A stretch of 64,000 bases of DNA from Brienomyrus brachyistius. Lineage: Eukaryota > Chordata > Actinopteri > Osteoglossiformes > Mormyridae. The stretch covers positions 4,995,732-5,059,731 of the forward strand of contig NC_064537.1 in NCBI RefSeq assembly GCF_023856365.1. Direction: 5' to 3'. Shown here piece by piece: positions 13,570-25,200 of the stretch (position 1 is the first letter of the stretch; each line of letters starts with the position of its first letter). The notes under the pieces are model-generated. The model was not told the DNA's origin. It saw only the letters and a list, made by a program, of their open reading frames with translations, and ran no database searches. Position numbers and translations under genes: made by a program.

Positions 13570-13765
13570 ATTTATTTAGCAGACACTTTAATACAAAGTG
13601 ATATATGTTTGTAAAAGCAGGGTCAGTCAGTCCCTGGAGCAGTTGGGGTTAAGGGCCTCGCTCAGGGGCCCAATGGTGACATCACTCTGCTGACGCTGGG
13701 ATTCAAACCAGCAAGGTCCTGGTCACAAGCACAGCTGCCTCTCCCGCTGGGCCGCACACCGTCTC
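13570..13765 (-). repeat. tRNA-derived SINE, family A
   Basis: The minus-strand orientation gives a head with a GGTTTGAATCCCAG B-box near 13700-13713. The shared body follows (blocks 'tgatgtcaccattgggcccc' and 'taaccccaactgctcc'), then the tail ending CTAAATAAATTACA. It is closely related to the copies at 1203 and 23820. About 195 bp. Confidence 0.8.
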
Positions 13766-15444
13766 CTCTTCTCATAGAGGCCGTGGGAAGGTTATCCGGA
13801 ATAAAAGACAGAACACGGCACATAAAATGCTTCTGCATAAGCCATTCCTCCTGCACTCTATATTTGTCCTGCGAAAAGCGAGAGGGAAGCCATTCCTCTA
13901 TTCCCACATGAAAGCGGCGCGTAGATCGCGATCCCAGTGCTTTGCTTCGCCGTGACGTTTAATTACTTTATCTGTAGCTTGGGGAGGAGGCATCCAGAGG
14001 AGCTGATGTATAGAAAAAAAAACAGAGGAAGGCCAAAGCCTGCAGGCCTGCAGGCACTGATGTGGACTGGGAATAGCAGGCCGTCTAAAAGCCAAAGAAA
14101 TGCTGCCGTTTAGGTCGGGGGCTGCGTCTGTGCGAGTGTCTGTGTGTGTGTGTGTGGCATTCTGCATACACACATATAAGGTACATTTCATCTCACATAA
14201 AGAAGCATCAATAAGCATCAATGTCACGCGCAGGGATTGTTCCACCATTGTGCTGCCCACTGCTGTTAACATGATACTTTTCTGTACTTTATCATCACTG
14301 TACTGCTGTGCTATTCGCACATCCTCATCCCCATGTTTCCTGTTTATTACTTACTGTTTTCATTCTTCTGCTGCACTGTCTTGTCCTGTATTGCACTGCT
14401 GTTTGTCCTGCCCCCCCCACGCCGAATCTGTCCCCTACCCTGCAACAGCTGTACAATAATTTCACTATTCCTCCCAGCACGTGTCATTAACACATGAAAC
14501 TTGCATTATTTAAATGCAACATAGAAATTTATGCGACCATGTGCTGGTCTATTTTTTTTTTGCGTGCATGTTTATGCCTGTGTGTGAGTCTGTATCTGCA
14601 CACATCCGTGTGTCCATGTGCTTGGTCCAAAAGGTCCGAAATTCAGTGTTCATGTCATGAGGCTAAATGAAGTCGCAGCCAGACTGTCGGCGGTCAGGCA
14701 AATAGCTCAACTAGTGGCCAAAGAGTTGCTTGGTTCACTGTACTGGTCAAAGCTGTACCCTCCAGTCAAAGCACTTAACCCGACTCGTTCCGGCATACAG
14801 CAACATGAAGGGATGTAAGTGTGATGTAACCAGGAAGGTGTGCCTGTCCCTTTGCTGTGGAATCATCCAATCAAATAGTCAAAAGATCATGCAAATAGTC
14901 GAAAGAGAAAGTCTTCATGAGAGTCAACTGTCCTGGTCAACGGGCAACACCACACCCTGCGCTATGGAAGGCACTTTCCGGAAAATCGGCATTTATCTCT
15001 CTGTGTCTGTGGTCTTCCCCAGAGCCGCAACACAGTAACATCTTAGCGTGAAGTAAATAATCCCCGCTAATGTGTAATTAGCACGCAGTGTGAACACTGC
15101 TGCTCTGTCTGTACCTCTGTCAGTTGTCACAAAGGCAAGCCGGTGTCTCGCTGTCAGCCACGTCACCATGGAAATAGCAACGGCGTGAAGCCCTTTCGTC
15201 ACGCAATTACCAACACACTGACAGGCCGTGGCGCCAGGATAGCGAAGCCTGATTGAAAGGTTTTGAGCAATAGCAGCCGTACAGTAACAAAATAAAGGCA
15301 GGTTATATTTGGTACTCTGTAAAGATATTGGGTGTGTTCGTCTATCAGTGGCCTTAAGCACACTCAGAATCTGCCCAGCAAGAGACATGCATGAGAAACT
15401 AGTCAGTATGGGTTGGACTGCTGGGGTGTGTCTTTGTAGGTTAA
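13766..15444. other. Noncoding; possible retroelement 3' region near 14.2-14.5 kb
   Basis: The stretch 14200-14470 has the C/T-rich, TGCACTG-punctuated composition of LINE 3' untranslated regions, but I could not find a coding remnant or a tail repeat. A short (TG)n lies at 14141-14156. The 140- and 119-residue frames overlapping on opposite strands here are not convincing proteins. Confidence 0.4.
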
Positions 15445-15512
15445 TGTCCTGTTTTTATAGTGAGAAAGTTACCGGTTCCAATCCCGCGGCTGGCAGAATG
15501 ACGTCACCTTAG
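15445..15512 (+). repeat. Truncated family A SINE (head and B-box only)
   Basis: The block CGGTTCCAATCCCGCGGCTG at 15473-15492, followed by GCAGAATGACGTCACC, aligns with the B-box and first body segment of the SINE at 31107-31298. The body and tail are missing. Confidence 0.45.
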
Positions 15513-15570
15513 CTCCAAAAACCCAGGCTGACCCTGCTCTGATCCTCATTTGTCTGTTGCTGTAGACCAG

Positions 15571-15718
15571 TGTTTCTCAGTCCAGTCTTCGGGAACCACC
15601 AGACAGTCCACATTTTTGCTCCCATACACAGCAAAAATGTGAACTGTCTGACAGGGACGTGGGAGGTAGCAAAAATGTGGACCAGCCGGGGGGGTCCCAA
15701 GGATTAGTTAAGGAAACT
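15571..15718. repeat. Foldback (inverted-repeat) element
   Basis: The left arm (15573-15622) and right arm (about 15663-15718) are imperfect reverse complements. An extra internal right-arm copy lies at 15630-15648, matching the reverse complement of 15602-15620 at 18 of 19 positions and leaving a 9-nt loop. The GTTTC... ends resemble a widespread fish foldback repeat associated with 'accagtgtttctca'. It has no coding capacity. Confidence 0.65.
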
Positions 15719-18700
15719 CTACTGAAGACAATTGTCTTGCCTAAATAAATGCATGACTGGGATAGCCTATCAGGATCTGTGAGCCCCTGAAGATTCCGGA
15801 AAGACATTACCCAGCCTCCTGTTAATTTTGCATCATCACATGCTATTTGTATGATACGCCATGATCCTTGGGGAACGTTATTTCATGCCACTGTACCTAT
15901 ATGCAGTGGTGGTCAGGGTTCTGCTAATCCAGTAACCGCTAATTGATGAACTTTTTCATTGGCAGATTAGCGTTTCTGCTAACTTTGGAAACCGTTAGTG
16001 GACCAGTTAGCTTCCGCTAAATTTAGCTCCCTTGGTATGCTTTTCAGGGTTTCAGAGCCCAAAACAAAACGAAAACTAAATTCATAAAATTAAAGTTAGC
16101 GGTTAGTAGTTATCATTAGCTTCTGCAAATTTTTTTATTATTTATTTTTTTGTGGTTTTATGTCATCGAATTAAACTAGCAGATTAGCAGTCATTGAAGC
16201 TAACTTCTCGATTAGCTGTGCCCACCGCTGATGCTATAACAATAAAGCCCGTTGACTTGATGTGAAGTGGAACGGCTCTCGAAGGTCGATGCTACATCTC
16301 AAAAGAGTACGAGAAGCTGACACGTGCCTTCTGTTTAAGAACATATTACATGCGCGCTCCGCAAGAACCATCCCCAAGTGGCTTTTAGTTGGACTAGTTA
16401 ACGCTAAATGTTCTACTGAATATCCAGCTGTACAAATACGTGAAAGTTTAAAGATGTGTCAGCCGCATTCTTTATGGTCGGAGGTACGTTCTGTGAGAAG
16501 ACGAGGCGTTAATAAAAATGCAGGCCATTTTGGCTGTGTTATGTAAATAAATAGGGGCTGCTTCTGTGGAGACTTTGGCTGTGAGTGCAGAAGCGCTTCA
16601 GCTCAAGAGGGCGTACACGTAAGGCAGCCGGCGGCCGCATGCGGAGTGAAAAATGCCTTCATGTTAGGGGATTTATGGGAGAGTCGAGGGGGTGGGCATG
16701 GCCGCCGTGTGCCCTGCAACGCGTCTGTGATGTATGGTGAGCTTAGCCACAGGCCTCTCAGAGGGGAGGGGGTCACGGGAGGACCGGGAGTAGGCCGCTT
16801 ATGAGAAAAGAGCGAGGGGGCAGCACAGCGGCCCGCTGTTTCCAATTATCCGTGAAAGTGTGCTGGTGGGCGGGACAGGAAATGGAAAGAAAAAAAAAGC
16901 AACCGGAATGAATCCCCCCCCCCCAATTTTTTTTTATACTTTAGCTCCCATTTTTTCTTTTTTTTACTTCTGTTAATTTCACCCAGACTCCAGTAGGTGT
17001 TTGTAGGAGAAAGGAGAGAAGAGGAGGAAGAGAGGGGGATGACTACTAGGGCAGAACGGCGGAGAGAGAAATATATGGCGGCAAAGACAGAATAAAAGTT
17101 AAATAAGAGTGACTGTCTTCCCCAAAATAACGCTGTGTGCTCCCTTCCTTCCCCGTCAGCGTTCGGAGAAGGTAAAGAGGTCAGCAGCACGGCCTGTCTC
17201 TGCTTTCACACCAACAAATGTTGTTTTCCTCATTCCAGTAGACAAATGGCGTGGAAGTAAACAGTACAGGAGACGTTCATCACATATGGGGACCAGGCCT
17301 TGAACCGTCAGCTTTGCTGCGGTTTGGTCGTGGCTGTTTTCCTCGGCTTCTGCCTAAATCACGTCCTGTTCTTGCCTGTCTGTTGTGGCCTGGGGGCGGA
17401 CATGATATCCAGCTGGACCTTCTCCGCTTCGCCAGCCTCCTACTGCGATTCCTCTGCCGGCCTCCTATCAGTCCCTAATATTTCACTCTGGTCGGTACCT
17501 GGTCAGCCATCCCTCCATCCCTCCATCCTGTACTTTATCAGGTCAGCAACTTGGGAGGATTTTCACTCGGTCCAGGGTGGTTGGTTTCGGTGTTTCTGGG
17601 TTCCTACTCGGAAAGTCACTTCAGGGCATCCTGTCCCTACCAAGTGTTTGTGGCCACCTGGGGCCCCCCAAACCTCAGGGGCCACATTCTTTGAAAGGTG
17701 GTTAACACCATTGCTGGCTCCGGGTCTGTACCTTTGGAGCAGCAGTGTGGCGTGGTTTGGTCGTTCCGAATTAAAAACGTGTCTGGCTCAGGCTTCATCG
17801 GTCAGAACGGCACCTACTATCGGTGCCTTCATGGTTGTCAGGCTGTAAAATATCGGAGTTTTCCATGCCCTGCGTGGTGTTTCCGAGGGAGGAAAGAGAG
17901 ATAAATGGGAATTCCAGCAGCAGTAGCGTCAATGTGACACATTCCAAGGGCCTCTGTTGACGTGGCCAGACCCACCGACCCTCGCGAATCGATTACGGGA
18001 AAAGGCATCTCGTGGAATTGGCCCTCTGCGGCTGAAATTATTAGCAAGCAGGAAGGAAAAAGGGATTGCTTTCTAGCTGTTTCTCTCATCTGTGTTTACA
18101 GAACAAAACAGGAACCTTCTGTCTGCTGTTTCGAGACCTTGGGAGGTGAATACCATGCTGGAATGAGTTTGGGACTCAGAGAAACTCCTTCTTACGGTAA
18201 TCAAGACTGAAACTGCTTTCCTCAGGATGGCAGTGCCACAGATGGCATGTCAGCGGCACAAATCAGGGGCTGCTTTTAGAGGGAGTGGGCAAGAGGGGCT
18301 CATCCTTGTCTGACGACCTGCGCAGATGTAGAAATTCCCAACTTTCACCCTTATTACACCCTTGCTTACTCTCCTGTTTTCATTAAAAAATTCAGCAGCT
18401 CATCTGAGTCACCAGTTTAAAGAAAACCAGCCATGTACGGACATGCCATTTTCCCAGTTAGTCGGACACACTGGATCCGTCTTTCAGAGCGCAGTACCTT
18501 GCTTTTCATAAATTTGCCACTGCAACGATTCTGCTAATTACAGCATTTAGCGTACCAGCGTGGAGTTTTACGAGTTCTCATGCACACCAGCTGATCGCCG
18601 ACACACTACAGCTGTGTTTAACGGCCTATTAAAAACATCATTACAGCCCACTTACATTGTTTGTATTTCCATTGCTGATGCAGTAAAAAGACCGTGAACT

Positions 18701-19278
18701 TCAACAAAACGCAGTTCATTCTCCATTTTTGTATCAATTAATTCCTCCACTAGCCAGATGCACTTTCCTTTGGGGGTGTTTCTGTAGGCCTGTGTCACTT
18801 GGCTTTGTCGTATGGGATGTGAGCAGTGGCAGTAATAAAACAACATAGTTGATAAAGAACAGTCCCTACTTACAGAATTGTGTGGTGGGCAAAAACATAT
18901 GGTGATTTGAGCTGGGAAAGTAAACAAGGAAATGTGTTCATTACAGAGATGGAAAGCTATCATGTAAAATGCTCCTTTGCAATGTATATTTCGATGGCAC
19001 TGATCTGGAAAAGTTACGTGATGTCAGCTCTATTAATAACACAGGTTTACAAAAAAAATTGTTTTTCAGTTGCCAAGGTTTTTTGAATGGATTTAGGGTA
19101 TTTTGAGGGTGCTGAATTAAAAAATCACATTGCTGAATTGGTTCTAGTTTTTGAGATAATGGACATCCATGAAAATGATGCATTCCTGCAATGCGACGTT
19201 GTGTGTGATCGCAAATGCAAATGACTCTTTAACAGTGTTTTAGGTAATGAAATAAATGATTAAGCACTGAAGGAGAGT
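15719..19278. other. Noncoding, no gene recognised
   Basis: Includes polyC at about 16914-16925 and several T tracts. Frames at 17300-17848 (182 codons) and 17698-17904 were inspected; they lack domains, start in an arbitrary context and have biased composition. No RNA gene was recognised. Confidence 0.5.
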
Positions 19279-20480
19279 CAGAAAATAAAATAAAAATTCA
19301 CAAGTGCATGTTTGCATATCCATTTATTGCTGTTACTGTGGTGGTGAATATTTACCCAGATCAAATCTGCCAGGTCCTTCCAAAGGAAGGGCATCATGGG
19401 AACACCTGTCTGGTATTTAGCCAGAAATGGTTGAAATGCTTGTGATGGGGCCATAAAAAAATGTAGTTTGGCCAGAAGAAGGGGATCCATTCGGGCTTCA
19501 GAAATGCAGTCAGAAGAAGATGTCCCTGGTTTTTTCACCTTTTCTGACTTCACCAGGTTCACATATTTCACAATAGAGGGCCAGACTTCCAATGCTCGTT
19601 CGACACCTGGCAAATGTTCGAGTCACCAATGGCCACAGAAAGGTAGAAGGAATCTTGAGGATGATGTTGCAGCTGTGAAGTCCTCTCTTCTGGCTGGTGC
19701 AGAGTGGAAAAGAAAATGTAGGGCTTTGAGAACTTTCTCCACCATCCGCACTTCAAATGAGTTGTGAAGGGTATGTAGGCCACAGCTTCCTACAGTTACT
19801 AACTGTGTCCCAGCAAATTGCCCACCACAGTGTGAGTGTCATCATTGGACGTATAGGAGTGATGTCGGCTAACCGTTTGCAAACCCCATAGTACTTCAGT
19901 GTGTCGGTTGAGGAGAATGTACTGAAGGCATTGCTTGTCATGGGATCCGGAGACACCTCCAAAGCGGGTGTAGGCCTGTCTGCAGAGGTTGTACCTGCAG
20001 GACTGGCAAACAACTGAATTGGAACAGTTGTTGTTTGACTTTTGACAAAACGCTTGTGCTTCTCTCCCCCGATATGCGAGTCGATGGCTTTAGAGCCGTT
20101 GCTGCTGTCGCGATCACCGTTAATTAAGCGGGCGATCGCTCGGGCCAGTGAGCAAACAGGAAGCAGGCAGGCAGAATAAGGGGTAAACGGGGTTTAATCT
20201 GAAGACGGGGACCAGGATACATCAGACGCCAACTAACATCAATGACGGACAGGGCAAACAGGTAAGACCAGGACTTAAATACACAAAGACTAAGCATGGA
20301 AATCAGACAACGCTGGAGACAATCAGGGAAGTATACATGGGTAATCAGGGGGCGTGGCACACATGAGGAGCGGACGAGCCGGGCATGACAGCTGCCAGTT
20401 TCATGACTTTTTTACAAAAGTTGCATCGCGCTTCGTAGACATTAGTCGTCTTTTTCAACCAGCCACAGTACTTTTTTTTT
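19279..20480 (-). mobile_element. Decayed BED-finger transposon-like gene, split by an LTR
   Basis: Read on the minus strand, a zinc-finger-like start at about 20475-20396 encodes YCGWLKKTTNVYEARCNFCK (a CxxC pair). The matching SHIGGEKHK histidine part follows only after an inserted LTR (20106-20390). Downstream, broken frames read through HNSFEVRMVEKVLKALHFLF, then a PARREDF block, then PGVERALEVWPSIVKYV (19613-19563) and DPLLLAKLHFF (19497-19465) towards FLWKDLADLI. The CxxC...HxxxxH plan fits a BED-type finger, as in hAT transposons and their relatives. The C-terminal part resembles multi-copy fish proteins of uncertain class. Frameshifts and stops make it a pseudogene. The hAT assignment is tentative. 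Confidence 0.5.
20106..20390 (-). mobile_element. Solo LTR with 5-bp target-site duplication
   Basis: A 285-bp sequence that on the minus strand begins TGTCATGCCC and ends GATCGCGACA, the TG...CA boundaries of a long terminal repeat. It is flanked on both sides by GCTGC (20101-20105 and 20391-20395), a 5-bp duplication typical of LTR retroelement integration. It contains a promoter-like TATTTAAG (near 20273-20280) and a polyadenylation-type ATTAAA (near 20194). No internal gag/pol remains, so it is a recombination product. It interrupts the zinc finger of the surrounding transposon-like gene and is therefore the younger insertion. Confidence 0.75.
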
Positions 20481-21570
20481 TAAGCATTGACATTAATAAC
20501 AATTAATAACTAATTAATATTGTATTATTTAATCAAATCATACATAACTTTTTCCTGTCACTGTTAGATATTTTTAATTTCTTTTTTGTATGATGTTAGA
20601 CTGTTTACTTACTAGTTGTAACTAAAATAAAAATATTCTTGCAATTCTGAATGCTTTTGAAACTGGCTTACAGTGGAAAAGCACTGCAAAATGTCCGATT
20701 CCCCTTATTTAATCTGACAGTTTTATATCCATCTCTCCTTAAACAGGCACTTACATCCTCAGATATTACAGATTTCGGTGCTGGCTCTGCCGTCGTCAGC
20801 CAGGCGCTCACGCGAGTGACGAGGGACTTTCAAAATGCTAACGGCCCTATGATAGGCTGGCTGTGTAAACACCAAATTAGGAAATGTAACGTGTTTTTCT
20901 TTCATTTGGTGACTTTCTGTTCACTCACGAATCTGAATACCAGTTTGATAAAATAACGAAAGTCATACTTGAGCAATATCTGTTTTATTTTTTTTCCCGA
21001 GAGTCATCTCCCCCTTCCACTGACATGTCAGGTCACCTCCTGCCCGCTCCTGCATTCAAAAATGAAAATTTGTCCCTCGCTGCACTCTATTGCTATGGGT
21101 CCCGCAGATGAACCAAAATGACAGAGATAACCAATCAGATTGTTGAGGAAGTGGGACTAAGACACCTAATTGGTTGGTCCCACCTCCTCTACTTGCTTGG
21201 GCTCACCTGCTCTACAGTTTGATTGGTTATCTCTCTGAATGTTTTTGTGTAAGTAAAACTCCCATGACCCACCTTGATTCAGTAAAAGTGCCCTGCTGTG
21301 TAGCAGTACGGAGTGTAACGTAACATGGTCACGGAGTCCCAGCTGACTGTTTAGCCTTAATCGGTTATATGAGAGCAGATTCATGTGTAAATATTCTACG
21401 TAAGACACATGACAAGCTTGGGCAGCCAGTAGAGAGGAACAGGCGAAGCCATTGTTATAAATGAGGATGTTCAGTGGGTGAAGGACCAAGCCAAACTGCT
21501 CTCAGTTAGTATATGAAGGACAGAAGCTGGTTAAACTCAACAAAGGATCAATACTTAATATAGAGGCATG
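20481..21570. other. Noncoding, AT-rich, no gene seen
   Basis: Strongly AT-rich at 20490-20640, with no supportable reading frame. Frames at 20651-20956 and 21166-21489 lack domains. Part of the AT-rich section may be the flank of the element at 19279-20480, whose outer terminus was not found. Confidence 0.45.
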
Positions 21571-21640
21571 GAACTGGGCTGTTAACCAGAAGGTCATTTG
21601 TTCAAGTCCTAGTCTGGGATTTTCTCTTCAAACCTTAAAT
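21571..21640 (+). repeat. SINE head fragment, family A
   Basis: The sequence around GGCTGTTAACCAGAAGGTCA and the B-box-like GTTCAAGTCC at 21601-21610 matches the tRNA-like head of family A. The body downstream is not recognisable. Confidence 0.4.
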
Positions 21641-22462
21641 GGGGCATTTCACATAAATTCCTTAGATACACCTAAAGTAACGTGAAAGGGTGTGCTTAGC
21701 ATAACAGATGTGGCAATATTAAAAAAAAATGTTTACCTTACCTGTTTTTTGTTCCCTAGAACTTGTCAGCCTGTGGGTATAAGAATATAGATGATATGAA
21801 GAGTGGTATAGCAGGCTGCAGTGACAATGAAACAAGGGCTGTTCTGGGAGGTATCAGCCCCATAAACGCCGGTGGCCCCTTCGACGCGGGGGCAGCCTCG
21901 GGGGTTATTCTGAGGCCTGCTGTCACCCTCCACTAGCAGCGTCTGTTTATTCAGTATCAGGTATGGGGGGGGGGGGGGGGGCTCCCAGGCCAGACGCCAA
22001 GTTAGACATGTTGCTGTTGTTTTTGTGTAGACTGCGACACCCTGGGGGAACAGCTCCAGTTTGGCCCACTGAGTCTGATCTGATATCAGCTGGTGGTACC
22101 AAATCAGGCCTTGGCGTGTGAAGCATGTTACTAATGAACATCATCCGTCGAACCATTTTCCCAGTCTAGTGTCAAGGTGAACCTGGAGCCTATCCGAAGA
22201 AGCAGGGGGTGTAAGACCAGACTAGACTTAGTCTGCTTCCATCATGGAGCTAGCAGTGCCACACTTTGGCCACTTAGCACGTCACCAAATGCCCTACAAA
22301 CACCATAACTCCACCCTAACCGCTCTGGAGGGGTCCGGCTGCAGGGTTATCCACCAAGCCACACAAACAAACAGAGCTATTTTCATATGTTGTTGGAATT
22401 TTCGTGACAACAGTAATTGGGGTATCCATGCATAGAGTGGGTGAATGCATTAGAAGTGCGTA
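21641..22462. other. Noncoding, no gene seen
   Basis: Contains a pure G tract at about 21965-21980 and no recognised gene or element. Confidence 0.5.
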
Positions 22463-22702
22463 GAAGACTCAGAACCAGACCAAGGTCTTGATGTCACAAA
22501 AAAGTGGATGGAAGGTTTAGAATCAGTCCAGGATCATAGTGATACCTAGAAATAGAAAGAAGGTTCAGAACCAATCCTGGGTCATGAAGCTACATGGAGA
22601 TACGGGGAAGGTTTGGACCCAGTCCAACGTTGTGGTGTTACACCAAAGCACATACAAGGGTCAGAACCAGCCCAGAATCTAATAACAAAGTAACACAGAA
22701 GT
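22463..22702 (+). repeat. Degenerate minisatellite, exact 48-bp period, 5 units
   Basis: Each unit begins with a GAAGG-type box followed by (T/C)AGAACCAG-type sequence. Unit starts fall at 22463, 22511, 22559, 22607 and 22655, i.e. spacings of 48, 48, 48 and 48 bp despite considerable sequence divergence between units. No clear protein frame runs through it. Confidence 0.7.
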
Positions 22703-23350
22703 TGTGAATTGAAGACTGATAAATCAATTTTTACAGAATGAAAAGTTCTGCTCCTCTAGGCAAACTTTTTGTGCAGCTTAATTAAATATTTTAAACGGCT
22801 TCAGCTGTAGACTAAGTTTGTTTTCACACAGGCCTTTGAGAGTCTGCAGAACGAGAGTGGGGGGGGGGCGGTAGATGGTTAGCCCCCACCCTGTCAGACT
22901 GAATTTGTGGAGATGAACATACTCATTCATTGTTACAACTTCAGGTCGGAGATCATCTGAAAAAAGATAAAAAAAAAAAAACCTACACTTACACTACACA
23001 CTGACTCTTAACTCAGAGTTGGGGCTTCTCTCATGAAAAGTGTGAGTGGGAGGGCGGAGGGGAACAGCACAGTGATTCACCCGTTTCATCTCAAATGCTC
23101 TTAATCTGCTCTTCGGCCATATTCAAAAAGAAAAGGTTATTAATGTGAAACTGGCAGAGGTAGAATTCAAGTCCAGACCACAGCAGAGGGTCACACCCAG
23201 TGTCCATTATGTCTGAATATCTGAATGAGATTTAATCTGCTCAAAATACAACCGGCACCCTTTGATCAAAGAGTCACATGACCACTTCGCCGTAGCTGAT
23301 TGGGGTGACGCCCATCTCAGTCCTGAGAGGGGCTAGTGCAACACGCTCTG

Positions 23351-23352
<2 letters not shown>
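22703..23352. other. Noncoding, no gene seen
   Basis: Includes a G tract near 22859-22867 and an A tract at 22970-22981. No gene or delimited element was recognised. Confidence 0.5.

Positions 23353-23388
<36 letters not shown>
23353..23388 (+). repeat. (TG)18 microsatellite
   Basis: An uninterrupted TG dinucleotide run of 36 bp. Confidence 0.95.
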
Positions 23389-23391
<3 letters not shown>

Positions 23392-23819
23392 CGCTCCTAA
23401 ATTCAGACAAGACCATCAGGTTGATGTCTGCCTCAGGCGGCAGGAAACTGAAAGGACTGTCTTAATGAGGTGCTGATTGTTCAAGCTCGCAGCATAAATA
23501 TCGTGCGACGTGTCCCATCCTGCGCAGAGCCCTGGGAGCCGGCGTTACAAAGCAAATCTGTTATGATCACAGTGTGTCACGGGGGGGCGGCGCTTTGGGC
23601 GTGTGGGGCCAGGTCCTGGGCAGGGCTTAACCGCCATTTTGCCCCACTGGGCCTGACCTGAACCTTCAGAGGCTTCGAGAGGATCGAGGGCAGCTTGGCA
23701 TCACTAAGACTCGTGGAAAATCCCAGTTTTACCCAAGGACTGGGAAGTGGATAAGGCAGTAAACAGTGATAATTACCACCTGGATTTGTGAGCAAGAAGT
23801 TAAGATCAGTTTCTTTTTA

Positions 23820-23985
23820 CATTTTCATCCCGCAGAAGCCTTTATCCAAAGTGATATTCCTTTTTTGAGAAAGCGGATTTAGAGAATCCCTGGAGCAGTT
23901 GGGGATCAACAATGACATCACTCTGCTGCCCCTGGGATTTGAACAGGCAACCTTCTGATCACAAAGTCATAACCTGGGAGGGTGG
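23820..23985 (-). repeat. tRNA-derived SINE, family A
   Basis: Minus-strand reading shows the head with GTTCAAATCCCAGG near 23930-23943 and the body 'tgatgtcattgttgatcccc' with a small deletion. The tail GATAAAGGCTTCTGC lies at its 3' end. It is more diverged than the copy at 13570. Confidence 0.7.
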
Positions 23986-24454
23986 GGTTGACAGTATGCT
24001 TAGAATTTACTTAGTAAAACTGCTGCACAAACTGTTAAAGTATAACATTTTAATATTGCCCCTGTATACGATGTCTGCTAGGAAATAAGCTATTCGGAAT
24101 CAGCGTGAGCACACAAACGTCACCGCTTCCTGACCTGAGTGTGGGGCAGCATTGCAGGCCGGTGAATAAAAGCGGCTGTCAGCTGAGTGTTTGCATCCCG
24201 TCATCGGGGAGTGGTTAGAGAGGGGAGGGTTTCTGGGGAAGTCAAACACGGGCCCGTCGCTGCCATCCAGATGGCACAGCACCCGCTTGGAATAGGTTTG
24301 TGACTCCGCAGGGATGGCAAAGTCAGGCACGCAGCATCTAGTGTTCTAGAGAAACAGACCCCAGAAGTCAGAGCCCTACACTCTGACTAGGTACCTGGTG
24401 ATTCTCATTTCTGAAACCCCGACTTAGTTTATTTTTCTTGTCTTGCTTCCAGAC

Positions 24455-24660
24455 TCGCATGTTAATTGTGATTTATTTCTTCGGGAGACACTGGCCCCCG
24501 GGGAGGGGGTGCATATGTTAACGTACAGTGTTGCACATTGGCCTCGACAGAGCAGCTCAGGTTCAGTGCTCCTCCCCTCCCACGGGATCTGAAGCCACAA
24601 CCTTCTGGTCAAGCGCCCAGGTCCTAGAACACTGCCGGGCGGCTGTGGCCTAATGAGCTG
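24455..24660 (-). repeat. Diverged SINE, family A, with polyC nearby
   Basis: On the minus strand the head carries 'ttgaccagaaggttgtggctt' at 24615-24595 and a CAGATCCCGTGGGA box. A body of about 130 bp follows, ending near the AAATAAATCACAATT tail at 24481-24465. A polyC run lies at 24683-24701, just outside the head. Confidence 0.55.
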
Positions 24661-24922
24661 AAGATAAAGGATTCCAGGCGACCCCCCCCCCCCCCCCCCC
24701 CGCTTCATCGTAATCAACATCTCTGCAGCCTTTGTGTTTCCACTTAGCTTGCCTTTTTCCCGTCGGTGGTGGTTATGCTGTGGGTGGGTTGAGATACTTC
24801 TGTGCCCAAGTTGAGGACAACCGGCAACACGATGCTGATGGTGATTGGTATGCCTGAAGATCCAGGCAGAGGACCGGATGTTCTGTGTATATGGTCATGA
24901 AGAAGTCACACTGACATGGTGG

Positions 24923-25109
<187 letters not shown>

Positions 25110-25165
25110 CAGCAGACAGAGAATTTATTATACTGTATTTAGTTTTCTTAAAATAATTTAGAGTG

Positions 25166-25168
<3 letters not shown>

Positions 25169-25198
<30 letters not shown>
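25169..25198 (+). repeat. (TC)15 microsatellite
   Basis: A pure TC run about 60 bp downstream of the GATA array. Confidence 0.95.

Positions 25199-25200
<2 letters not shown>

Noticed and set aside
14190..14500. LINE 3' untranslated region
   Set aside because: The composition is suggestive, but no coding remnant or tail repeat was found, so no element was called.
17300..17848. 182-codon frame that could be an exon
   Set aside because: No domain, irregular composition and an overlapping alternative frame.
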